Source: JBCDKH01 sp964388485 (GTDB lineage: Bacteria; Planctomycetota; Phycisphaerae; Tepidisphaerales; Tepidisphaeraceae). From it: a DNA stretch of 64,000 nt. Positions 44,962 through 53,213 of this stretch are shown piece after piece (positions within the stretch are counted from its first letter, which is position 1; the number at the start of each line of letters is the position of its first letter). Below the pieces are notes generated by a model. That model had not been told where the DNA came from. It did no database searches and was given only the letters and a program-made list of their open reading frames with translations. The DNA is taken from the NCBI GenBank assembly GCA_964388485.1, contig CAYMAS010000002.1:93370-157369 (forward strand). Direction: 5' to 3'. The position numbers and the translations under genes are program-made.

Positions 44962-46361
44962 GCGACGCCTTCGAGACGGAACCGCAGGACGATCAAGCCG
45001 CCGGTCGGTCGCTCGGCGACGCACTGGCGATCAGCTTCAAAGTGCTGCGCGTCCTCTTCGCGTTGCTGTTGGTGGCGTTCCTCTTGAGCGGCGTCTTCAC
45101 GGTCAACTCTGACGAAGTTGCCGTCCGCACTGCCTTCGGCCGCATCACCGGCGGGGGCGAGGGACAAGCCCTGCAAGCCGGCAGCGGCCCCTACTTTCGC
45201 TGGCCCCGGCCCGTCGGCGAAGTCGTCCGCATCCCGACCGCCGAACGCGAGCTTCGCATCAACAACGCGTTCGCCTTCCAGACCAACAACCTCGGCTCTG
45301 TCCTCGCCGAAGCCCAATTCGCCCGCGCCCCTTACGACCCGCAGTTCGGCCTGCTGCTGACGGGTGATCGCAACATCGTCTTCGCCCGCTACCGCGTCCT
45401 CTACCAGGTCCGCCCCGAAGACGCCATCGCCTTCCTGCAGAACGCCGGGCCCGACGACCTCGCGGCCTTGGCATCGACGGAAGATCCGGACAACAACCTG
45501 CTCTTCGCTCGCGCTGACGAAATCGTCGCCGCCGCCGTCGAAGAGGCCATCGTCGCCGACACCGCGTCACGCGACATCGAGGCCTTTCGCTCCAACCGCG
45601 CCGCCACCGCCGATGGCGACGACGCCGCAGCCGCCGAGGCGAGCCAGGACACCATCCGCGCCAAGGCCCAGGCGACCCTCGACCGCCTCGGCACGGGCCT
45701 GCGAATCACCAACATCTACCGGCCCGAAACCACCGTCCCGCCGCCGGTTCGGCCCAGCTTCGACGCCCTCAACGCGGCCCTGCAGATCCGCTCGCAGATT
45801 GTCAGCCAGTCGCAAGCCGCACGACGCACCACGCTCACCAGCGTCGCCGGCGAAGCGTCGTCCGCGTTGCTCCTGGCCATCGACGCCTACGACAACGCCG
45901 ACGCCGCCGAGGACGAAGCCACCCGCGACGCCGCCGCCGAAACCATCCGCCGCATCCTCGCTGGCGAACCCGTCGCCGCCCCGCTTCGCGACCTCGCCGC
46001 CGACCTCGACGACGACGATCCGCTGCGGAATCTCCTTCTGGCCGAAGTCGAACGACAGCCCAACGCCACCGTCAGCGGCCGGGCGTTCGAACTCATCTCC
46101 AACGCCCGCACCGACGCTTCGACCATCCGCCGTGAAGCCGAGTCGCTCGTCAACCGGACGCAAAGCCTGCTCGCCGAGTACGAACGCGATCCGGCCCGCG
46201 TCCGGGCCCGCTTACTGCTCGCCACCGTCCGCTCCATCCTCGGCCGCGACAGCGCAACGGTCGAATACATTCCAAGCATCGGCCGCCTCAACGACGTCAT
46301 CCCGCCCGACCCCGACCGCCCCAACGAAGCCGAACGCCGACAGTTGGGTCTGGAGCAGTGA
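44958..46361 (+). CDS. Third SPFH/Band-7 membrane protein
   Basis: 467 residues: a short acidic N-terminus, one membrane segment (LRVLFALLLVAFLLSGVFTV), and an SPFH domain with NSDEVAVRTAFGRITGGGEG, FRWPRPVGEVVRIPTAEREL and FARYRVLYQVRPEDAIAFLQ. A long helical part follows, with an Asp/Ala-rich insertion and the end ATVEYIPSIGRLNDVIPPDP. It resembles HflK more than HflC in length. The ATGA overlap with the previous gene shows a three-gene operon. Confidence 0.83.
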   Translation: MSDAFETEPQDDQAAGRSLGDALAISFKVLRVLFALLLVAFLLSGVFTVNSDEVAVRTAFGRITGGGEGQALQAGSGPYFRWPRPVGEVVRIPTAERELRINNAFAFQTNNLGSVLAEAQFARAPYDPQFGLLLTGDRNIVFARYRVLYQVRPEDAIAFLQNAGPDDLAALASTEDPDNNLLFARADEIVAAAVEEAIVADTASRDIEAFRSNRAATADGDDAAAAEASQDTIRAKAQATLDRLGTGLRITNIYRPETTVPPPVRPSFDALNAALQIRSQIVSQSQAARRTTLTSVAGEASSALLLAIDAYDNADAAEDEATRDAAAETIRRILAGEPVAAPLRDLAADLDDDDPLRNLLLAEVERQPNATVSGRAFELISNARTDASTIRREAESLVNRTQSLLAEYERDPARVRARLLLATVRSILGRDSATVEYIPSIGRLNDVIPPDPDRPNEAERRQLGLEQ

Positions 46362-46457
46362 CCCGCTCGTCACGCCAGCCGGCGTGCCGGAGCTTCGTCT
46401 GCTGGACCTTCTGCCGGACGACGCAACGGCCGAGTAACGGCCAGTCTCCGGGGTAGC

Positions 46458-46475
46458 CGCGGAGCTTGCTCCGCG
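46458..46475. repeat. REP-like hairpin, family E
   Basis: CGCGGAGC-TT-GCTCCGCG, a perfect 8-bp stem downstream of the SPFH operon and before tRNA-Leu. It may serve as a terminator, but there is no T-tract. Confidence 0.5.
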
Positions 46476-46514
46476 ATCAGGAACCTCTCGGACCAGGAAC
46501 ACTTCGGCCGAGGA

Positions 46515-46596
46515 TGCGGACGACAGGAATCGAACCTGCACTCCGTGAGGAACTAGAACCTAAATCTAGCGCGTCTGCCAATTCCGCCACGTCCGC
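46515..46596 (-). tRNA. tRNA-Leu(TAG)
   Basis: 82 nt on the minus strand. Acceptor GCGGACG pairs with CGTCCGC, followed by discriminator A. Anticodon stem CTAGA/TCTAG with loop TTTAGGT gives anticodon TAG. It has a short variable arm with paired ends and T-loop GTTCGATTC. Confidence 0.95.
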
Positions 46597-46640
46597 GTCG
46601 AGCTGGTCGCAAGGCTAGGGCGCGTTATGCTGGGCCGACC

Positions 46641-48458
46641 ATGAAAGCAGCGACGGCGCTTAAGTTCGTAGGGTGGGCCCGGGCCCACCATTCGTTCCTG
46701 CCGAATCGTTCTGCTCCAGATGGTGGGCCCGGGCCCACCCTACGAAGACTGCTGCTGTCGCTTGCCGTGGCATCCATCCTTGTCGTGGCGGCACCGGCGG
46801 TGGGACAGTTGGACCTCCAGGCCGCCGAGCCTCCGCCGGAGCCGACCGGGCTTCATTCGCCCGAAGCGACCGGTCGGTACGTCCGAGCAGCCATGCAATG
46901 GGTGTCGAACCGTCCAACCGATCGCCGGGTGCCGGCTGTCTTGATGGACCTCTACGTCGTAGCCGAAGCGTCCCGCGAGCCGCAGTTGGCGGGCATGATC
47001 CGAAAGGAGCTCCTGCTCCGTTACAGCGACACGCCGCAGGCCCGCTTCGTCGCGTCGCAAGTCGGAGCCACCGGCGACGCCAACGACTTCATCGACCTGT
47101 CTGAGAAGCTCTTCAACGACGCTCGCCCCAACGCCAGCGACCTCGACCTGGCCCGGCTGACCGTTCGGCTCCATCGCCTCGGCCTAAGCGTCTTCCAACA
47201 GGACATCGCTCATCACCCCCACATGGCGATGCGGCTGGCGCTCGTGCGACCCGCACTGGCGAATGGAGAAGGCGACTCGTGGACGCTCGGCTACATCGAA
47301 AAACTCCGGCCCATCATCGACGCCTACCCGGACGTCCGTTGGCAGCCGGTGCTGGCGATTGTTCGCGACGAGTCGGCTTCGCCGATCGATCGGTTGGTGC
47401 GATTGGCGGACCTCGCGGCTGACGGGGACCGATTGGCGGCGGATCTGCTCGATTATGCCGCTATCGCCGTAAGTCGGGATGACGACGATGCCGAAGTCAT
47501 CGCGGCCCGGTTGCTGGCGGCGCGGGTGGCGTCGCGTTGGGACGAGGCGGCGGACCTGGCGGGGTTGGACGTTTGGGCGGACGCGGATGTCGACGATACG
47601 ACCGCCGTCCGACGCGGGCACGCGTTGTTCGTCGCCGGCCAGGACGCGGCGGCATCGGCGGCACTGGAAGGCATTGACACCGAGGCGGCCGCGTTGCTGC
47701 GGGAGGCGATAGAGCAGCGTGGCCGGACGCAGGTCCTGCAGACCGCAGCGATGGCGGCGTTGCCGGAAGCGTTGTCGCAGGTTCAATGGGCGGAGGTCGA
47801 GGCGACGCTGACGTCGCCGGACGGGCCGGTGAAGGTCTACGCGACGGAGTTCGGCGACGCCTTGCAGGTGCACGTCGTGCGGGACGGCGAGACGATCGTC
47901 GCGTTCCAGCGAAGTGCCGACACATCCGGCCGTTTGTATTTGGCGGAGACTGGCACGACGACGTTCGCCAGCGGCATGCCGGGGCCGCGCGTGATCGTCG
48001 AGCCGGGCGGCCCGCTGTCGCCGGGCAAGGTCAACATCGGCTTCAACGCCAGTTCAAAGCAGGTCGTAGTCCGCGGCTTCCTCGAGTCGCTCCGCCGTCT
48101 CGGTGATTCGCCGAGGGAGTTGAATGAGCTGCTTCGCACAGCCGTCGGTTTGAAGAGCTCGCTGCTCCTGCCGGGGGGTGCCGCGGAGGACGGCACGCTC
48201 GTCGTTCGGCTCGCTCAGATCGACCCGCTCGGCGAGGCCGGCATGACTCGCTTGCGCCTGACCGGCGGCAAGCTTTCACGCGTCGAACTCGACAAGGCGA
48301 CCGCGATCCTCCGCTACGGCGACGACGCCGACCCGACGATCCAGCCGCCGGCGTGGCCGGAGGGTCCGACGCAGACGGCCGGCGAATTCGGCATCGGCGA
48401 CATGCGGGGTCTGATGGACCTTGGAGCCGAACTGGTTGAGCAATTGACCGTCGAGTAA
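46641..48458 (+). CDS. Exported protein of unknown function with a REP element inside its N-terminus
   Basis: 605 residues. The ATG is followed by MKAATALK, then about 27 residues encoded by a REP palindrome (FVGWARAHHSFLP to GGPGPTL), then RRLLLSLAVASILVVAAPAVG, which looks like the rest of a signal peptide. The mature part is mostly helical and TPR-like in the first half (LMDLYVVAEASREPQLAGMI), then beta-rich. No known domain. Without the insert the N-terminus would be a normal signal sequence, so the REP element appears to have landed in frame. It lies between tRNA-Leu and tRNA-Val on the opposite strand. Confidence 0.7.
   Translation: MKAATALKFVGWARAHHSFLPNRSAPDGGPGPTLRRLLLSLAVASILVVAAPAVGQLDLQAAEPPPEPTGLHSPEATGRYVRAAMQWVSNRPTDRRVPAVLMDLYVVAEASREPQLAGMIRKELLLRYSDTPQARFVASQVGATGDANDFIDLSEKLFNDARPNASDLDLARLTVRLHRLGLSVFQQDIAHHPHMAMRLALVRPALANGEGDSWTLGYIEKLRPIIDAYPDVRWQPVLAIVRDESASPIDRLVRLADLAADGDRLAADLLDYAAIAVSRDDDDAEVIAARLLAARVASRWDEAADLAGLDVWADADVDDTTAVRRGHALFVAGQDAAASAALEGIDTEAAALLREAIEQRGRTQVLQTAAMAALPEALSQVQWAEVEATLTSPDGPVKVYATEFGDALQVHVVRDGETIVAFQRSADTSGRLYLAETGTTTFASGMPGPRVIVEPGGPLSPGKVNIGFNASSKQVVVRGFLESLRRLGDSPRELNELLRTAVGLKSSLLLPGGAAEDGTLVVRLAQIDPLGEAGMTRLRLTGGKLSRVELDKATAILRYGDDADPTIQPPAWPEGPTQTAGEFGIGDMRGLMDLGAELVEQLTVE
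46665..46746. repeat. REP-like inverted repeat, family B, copy 1 (inside a gene)
   Basis: Perfect 26-bp arms (46665-46690 and 46721-46746) containing GTAGGGTGGGCCCGGGCCCA, with a 30-bp loop. Total length is 82 bp, and the reading frame stays open through it. A diverged relative is at 60452-60568. Confidence 0.85.
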
Positions 48459-48470
48459 CGGCCTGAGATA

Positions 48471-48544
48471 TGGGCGATACTGGGCTCGAACCAGTGACCT
48501 CCGCCATGTGACGGCGGCGCTCTAGCCAACTGAGCTAATCGCCC
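48471..48544 (-). tRNA. tRNA-Val(CAC)
   Basis: 74 nt on the minus strand. Acceptor GGGCGAT pairs with ATCGCCC, discriminator A. Anticodon stem CCGCC/GGCGG with loop GTCACAT gives anticodon CAC. T-loop GTTCGAGCC. Confidence 0.93.
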
Positions 48545-48580
48545 GAAGGGCCCGCACGTTAGGCGGGTCGCGAGCGGGTG

Positions 48581-49912
48581 TCACTGCAGGACGTGGCGAC
48601 GCCACGCGGCGACGAGGCCTCTGTTGTCGACGCCGAAGAGCTCGAACATCACGATCTCCGCCGGCTCGCCGCTTTTGATGCGGTCGACCATGTGCACGAA
48701 CCGCGGCGGGTCCTGGCGATACAGGGCCTGGGCGAGGCTCATCATGACGGGGTAGTACCGGCCGGTTGGCATCTGCGCGTCGTCGAACAAATGGCTAAGG
48801 TCCTCGTTGGTGCGGGCGATGTGGCGGACGAGCTCCATCGTGCCGGGCCGCTCCATGACGCTTTCGGCGAGCATTTCGGCCAAGCCTTCGTCGAGCCATC
48901 GCGGCAGGTGGCCTTCGCCGCGATAGCGGGCGAGAAAGGCGTGGACGAACTCGTGCGTCAGCGTGCGGCTCCAGACGCGACGGGCCATCGGCAGGCCCAT
49001 CTCGCGGGTGGCGCTGGGCTTGCTCATAACGAGCTTGTTGAAGCCGCCGTGACGTTTCATGTGGTAGCCGGCGACGTAGTTGCTGGCGTCGAAGCCGTCG
49101 TACTCGCGGGCGTAGCGGAGCATCATGTCAGCCGAGTCGAACATGTAGACCGGCAGCCGGCCGACGAAGACGGTGTCGTCTTCCTCAACATGAAACTCGC
49201 GAGCGAGCAGGCTGTAGGCGCCCTCGAGCTGCTCGCGAAGCCAGCGATCGTCGATCGGGTCCCAGTCGGTGAAAATGTGGAAGTGCGGCGTGGTAATGAC
49301 GCGGTAGTTCCATCGAAGCTGGTCACCGGCGCGTTGGGCCTCGGTGTAGGCGACGTCTTGGGCGTAGACGGCGTCGTTGCGGTCGACGGGCAGGAACTTG
49401 GGCGGCAGCTGACGACCGCCGGGCAAGACTTCGACCTCGGGCAGCGCTTCATCGTCCTCGGCCTCTTGTTCGATACCTCGGAGGGTGCCGAGCGGACGGG
49501 CGAGGATCCGGTCGACCTTCGCCCGAACGGAGGGATCGGCCCGTATCGCGCGGCGGGTCGCTTCGGCGGCTTCCTTCTCAGCGCCGATGTCGCGGCCGAA
49601 GGTGGCGAGGTCGAGCCATCCATCGGCATCATTCGGCGGCGCGGCGCGGAGCATCGCCTGGAACGCGCTGCGGGGCGAGACTTCGTTCCACGTCAGGCGC
49701 TGCTCGCCTTGACGACTGCGAACGACCAGGCCGTCGGCGGTGGTGCGAACAAGGTCAACGGTCATCCGCCTCGACGCCGGCGGCTTGTCGGGCAACGTTA
49801 AGGAGACGGTCACCGGCGGGTCGAAGCTGCGCCCGACGAGCGACTCCGCCACCGCGGAACCCGTCGCGACGAGAAGCGTCAGCAAGACGATCAGGCACCG
49901 CTTCGGAAGCAT
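48581..49912 (-). CDS. Exported gluzincin-type metallopeptidase-like protein
   Basis: 443 residues with a signal peptide (LIVLLTLLVATGSAVAESLV). The zinc site HEFVH (in LTHEFVHAFLARYRGEGHLP) is followed 18-19 residues later by the third ligand Glu in WLDEGLAEMLAE, the gluzincin/peptidase-MA pattern. Upstream, TPHFHIFTDWDPIDDRWLRE resembles the domain that precedes this site in planctomycete DUF1570-type proteins. It probably acts outside the cytoplasm. Substrate unknown. It faces lnt in the other direction. Confidence 0.82.
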   Translation of the reverse strand: MLPKRCLIVLLTLLVATGSAVAESLVGRSFDPPVTVSLTLPDKPPASRRMTVDLVRTTADGLVVRSRQGEQRLTWNEVSPRSAFQAMLRAAPPNDADGWLDLATFGRDIGAEKEAAEATRRAIRADPSVRAKVDRILARPLGTLRGIEQEAEDDEALPEVEVLPGGRQLPPKFLPVDRNDAVYAQDVAYTEAQRAGDQLRWNYRVITTPHFHIFTDWDPIDDRWLREQLEGAYSLLAREFHVEEDDTVFVGRLPVYMFDSADMMLRYAREYDGFDASNYVAGYHMKRHGGFNKLVMSKPSATREMGLPMARRVWSRTLTHEFVHAFLARYRGEGHLPRWLDEGLAEMLAESVMERPGTMELVRHIARTNEDLSHLFDDAQMPTGRYYPVMMSLAQALYRQDPPRFVHMVDRIKSGEPAEIVMFELFGVDNRGLVAAWRRHVLQ

Positions 49913-50013
49913 GGTGCAAAGTCTACTTGCTAGACCCCTGAGCGAAAGGTGGACTCGGCCACAATTCCTCGTCGAGTCGCGAAGCGTCTGGGCTTACCGT
50001 CACGTCGCCCGTC

Positions 50014-51684
50014 ATGGAGAAGGACCCGACCCCCGACCCGAAGCTCCCGAAGCTCCCGAAGCGACTCGCGATGTCGCTCGCGGCGGTGGTCGTTTCGGGC
50101 TTGCTCGCGGCGCTGAGCTTCGCACCGTTCGGGCAGTTTTACCTGGCGTGGGTGGCGGTCGTGCCGTTGCTCTGGGCGATAGCGGGAGCGCGATCGATCT
50201 GGCGAGCGGCGGCGATCGGGTTCGCGGCGGGGTTCGTCTACTTCGGGCTCAACCTCTGGTATCTCTGGTTCATCGGCCCGTTCCCGATGCTCGGGTCGTT
50301 CGTTTATCTCGCCCTCTTCACGGTTGGTTTTGCAGTGCTCTGGTGGCCGTGGGCGAGGCGAACGACGTGGCAGGCGGCGGTGGCGGCGGTGGTGATTTGG
50401 GTGGCGATCGACTGGTGCCGGGCATCGGGTGCCTGGGCGTTGCCGTACGTGGCGCTGGGGCATTCGCAGTTGCCGTTGTTGCCGATGGTGCAGATCGCCG
50501 ACGCTCTGGGCACGCACGGCGTGACGGCATGGGTGCTGCTGATCAACGTCGTCGTTTGGGCGACCCTTCGCGACCGCAAGCTGCCGATGCCGCTCGCCGT
50601 CACCTCGGCCGGCATTCTCGGCGTCGTCCTCGGCTACGGCCTCTACCGGAACGGCACGGCGAGCTTTACCGACGGCCCGAGGGTGCTGCTCATCCAGCCG
50701 GACATGCCGCTGCTCAACACGGAGCCGACCGACGACTGGGCGCTGCTCCGGGAGCTGACCGACCTGACGACAAGTGGCCTCGCCGAGCAGCCGGAGGTCG
50801 ACCTGATCGTCTGGCCCGAAAGCAGTGTTCGGCCGATCAACCCTGAATCTCGCGGCCTGCCGATCACCGGCGACTACCTCGACCTGATCCAGACGTCGCA
50901 CCGCATCCTGGTTCGCCTCAGCGAGTTCGGCCCGGCCCTGCTCGTCGGCGGGAGCTACAGCGGCGACTGGCAACGCGTCGGCGAGTCGATGCGACCCGAC
51001 GACCGCCGCAACAGCGTCTACTTCTACCGTGAGGGCCAACAGCAACGCGAGCGGTACGACAAGCAGCACCTCTTCCCGTTCGGCGAGTACATTCCCTTCC
51101 GCGACCAGCCGCCACCCATCGGCTGGGCGTACGAATTCTTCCAACTCTTCAATCCCTGGGGCGGCGACCACAGCCTGACGCCGGGTGTCCAGGACACGAT
51201 CTTCAGCGTCGCCGGTGCACGCATCATCACGCCGATCTGCTTCGAAGACATCATCCCGTACAAGGTCCGCCAACTCACCTACGCCGACGGCCAGAAGCGG
51301 GCGGACGTCCTGGTCAACGTGACGAACGACGGCTGGTTCCGCTGGAACCAGATGGAGCAGCACCTTCAAGCCGCGGCGTTCCGGTCGATCGAAAATCGAC
51401 TCCCGACCGCCCGCAGCGTCAACACCGGCGGCACCGCGATCATCGACCCCGACGGCCGCATCCGCGATCGCGTCTCGTCCGGCGAATCCGGCTTCGTCAT
51501 CGGCACCGTCCAGCTCGATTCGCGGCACTCGATCTACGGACGAATCGGCGACGCCTTCGGCTTCGCGTGCGTGGTGATGGCATTCGGCGGCTGGATCTTT
51601 TTGCTCATCGACCGCTTCCGCCGGAGACGACGGGTTGAAGCACGTCCTTCGGATGTGTCCGCACCTCAAGCGCCGGACCGATAA
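50014..51684 (+). CDS. lnt: Apolipoprotein N-acyltransferase
   Basis: 556 residues. About seven membrane segments (AMSLAAVVVSGLLAALSFAP onward) are followed by the periplasmic nitrilase-like domain. The catalytic triad is visible: Glu in LIVWPESSVRP, Lys in RYDKQHLFPFGEYIP and Cys in ITPICFEDIIPY. The DVLVNVTNDGWF segment is also conserved. It adds the third acyl chain to lipoproteins. A HEAT-repeat lipoprotein follows 11 bp later and ruvC after that, probably one operon. Confidence 0.95.
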   Translation: MEKDPTPDPKLPKLPKRLAMSLAAVVVSGLLAALSFAPFGQFYLAWVAVVPLLWAIAGARSIWRAAAIGFAAGFVYFGLNLWYLWFIGPFPMLGSFVYLALFTVGFAVLWWPWARRTTWQAAVAAVVIWVAIDWCRASGAWALPYVALGHSQLPLLPMVQIADALGTHGVTAWVLLINVVVWATLRDRKLPMPLAVTSAGILGVVLGYGLYRNGTASFTDGPRVLLIQPDMPLLNTEPTDDWALLRELTDLTTSGLAEQPEVDLIVWPESSVRPINPESRGLPITGDYLDLIQTSHRILVRLSEFGPALLVGGSYSGDWQRVGESMRPDDRRNSVYFYREGQQQRERYDKQHLFPFGEYIPFRDQPPPIGWAYEFFQLFNPWGGDHSLTPGVQDTIFSVAGARIITPICFEDIIPYKVRQLTYADGQKRADVLVNVTNDGWFRWNQMEQHLQAAAFRSIENRLPTARSVNTGGTAIIDPDGRIRDRVSSGESGFVIGTVQLDSRHSIYGRIGDAFGFACVVMAFGGWIFLLIDRFRRRRRVEARPSDVSAPQAPDR

Positions 51685-51695
51685 CATCGTCAGCC

Positions 51696-52676
51696 ATGTA
51701 CCGTCTCGCCAGCGTCGCCGTCATCGTTCCGCTGCTCGCCGTCGGCTGCGCGTCGTCGCGGCAGGATGTCGCCCCGCCGGTGCCGGAGCGGGTGGAGATG
51801 CCGCGGGACGAGGCGTTGATCGAAGAGGCTCGGCAGGTGATTGACCAGGCCCTGGCCTCCGCTGATGCGCAGCGTCGGGCCAATGCCGTCGAGGCGGCCG
51901 AAGCGTTGCCGGCGGCGGAAGCCAAGTCGATCATCGCCCCGCGGCTCGAAGACGACGACGCCATCGTCCGCTTCGCCGCGGCCATGGCCGTCGGTCGCGA
52001 ACGCCTAGATTCTCCCGAGATTCGTCAGTCGCTCGACAAGATGGTCCGCGGCACCTCGCCCAACGGCCGCGTCGCCGCAATCTTCGCGCTGCACCGCCTG
52101 GGCGATACGACCCACAGCCAGAGCCTCGCCGACGCGACGAAAGCCGCCGACCCGCTGCTCCGCTCGAACGCCGCCCTCGCCCTTGGCCTTACCGGCGAGC
52201 CGTCGGCCGTCGCGGTGCTCGAGCCGATGCTGCGCGACAACGATCCGAACGTCCGACTTTCCGCCGCCGAAGCTCTATGGCGTCTTGGTGATCCGCAAGG
52301 GCGACGTCCGCTCATGGCCGCATCACTCAGCGGCTACACCGACGAAGCCGTCATCGCCACGCTCGGTCTGGGCGTCCGCCGGGACATGGAGTCGAACACG
52401 ATGCTCCGCAGCAAGCTGACCGACGACTACGAAGAGGTCGCCCTCGCCGCGGCCCGGTCGCTCGGTCGGCTTGGCGACGACGCGGGGTACGGCGTCGCGT
52501 TGCGGGCCGTCGAAACCGGTACGCCGCTGCAGCAAGGCATGGCCGCCGCGGCGTTAGGCGACGTCGGCCGCAGCGACGCCCAGCCGATCCTGGCCAACCT
52601 GCTTCGTGACAGCACGAACGACAACGTCCGCCTCGCCGCCGCCGCCGCGGTGCTCGAACTCGATCGCCGCATGTGA
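51696..52676 (+). CDS. HEAT-repeat lipoprotein
   Basis: 326 residues. The signal ends in the lipobox LLAVGC (Cys near residue 18), so it is lipid-anchored. HEAT-like repeats run through the rest (EDDDAIVRFAAAMAVGRERL, DPLLRSNAALALGLTGEPSA, DNDPNVRLSAAEALWRLGDP, NVRLAAAAAVLELDRRM). Probably a binding scaffold. Its stop overlaps the ruvC start (ATGTGATG). Confidence 0.83.
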   Translation: MYRLASVAVIVPLLAVGCASSRQDVAPPVPERVEMPRDEALIEEARQVIDQALASADAQRRANAVEAAEALPAAEAKSIIAPRLEDDDAIVRFAAAMAVGRERLDSPEIRQSLDKMVRGTSPNGRVAAIFALHRLGDTTHSQSLADATKAADPLLRSNAALALGLTGEPSAVAVLEPMLRDNDPNVRLSAAEALWRLGDPQGRRPLMAASLSGYTDEAVIATLGLGVRRDMESNTMLRSKLTDDYEEVALAAARSLGRLGDDAGYGVALRAVETGTPLQQGMAAAALGDVGRSDAQPILANLLRDSTNDNVRLAAAAAVLELDRRM

Positions 52677-53176
52677 TGCCGATTCGACTCCTCGGCATCG
52701 ACCCCGGCACCCGACTCACGGGCTACGGCATCATCGACCACGACCCGCAGAACCCGCTGCGGCCCACGCTCGTCGACGCCGGCGTCTTCCGGCTCGACCC
52801 CAAAGCCCCATTGCCCGAGCGACTCGCGGAACTGGCTGACGGGCTTGACGAGGTGATTGCCGAACTGTCGCCCGGGGCCGCGGCCATCGAGGCGGTCTAC
52901 TCGCACTACAACCACCCCAAAACCGCGATCATCATGGGCCACGCCCGCGGCGTCCTGTTGGCCGGCTGTGCCAGACGTCGCGTGCCGACGCACGAGGTCG
53001 CCGCCAATCGGATCAAGCAATCACTCATCGGCTACGGCCATGCGACGAAGGAGCAGATGCAGCGGGCTATTCAGCACCAGTTCAAGCTCGCCGAGCTGCC
53101 CGACCCGCCCGACATCGCCGACGCCCTCGCCGCCGCGTTGTGCCTGGCGCGTAGCGGCGACGTCGACGGCTCGTAG
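52676..53176 (+). CDS. ruvC: Crossover junction endodeoxyribonuclease RuvC
   Basis: 166 residues. Holliday-junction resolvase with the acidic residues in place: Asp in LLGIDPGTRLTGYG, Glu in AAIEAVYSHYNHPKTA and the C-terminal Asp pair in PDIADALAAALCLA. The ATG at 52676 overlaps the preceding stop by one base. ruvA and ruvB are not in the window, so the ruv genes are split. Confidence 0.95.
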   Translation: MPIRLLGIDPGTRLTGYGIIDHDPQNPLRPTLVDAGVFRLDPKAPLPERLAELADGLDEVIAELSPGAAAIEAVYSHYNHPKTAIIMGHARGVLLAGCARRRVPTHEVAANRIKQSLIGYGHATKEQMQRAIQHQFKLAELPDPPDIADALAAALCLARSGDVDGS

Positions 53177-53213
53177 GTCCGTGCCTCAGCGGGCCGTCGT
53201 GCTGAAGCACGAT

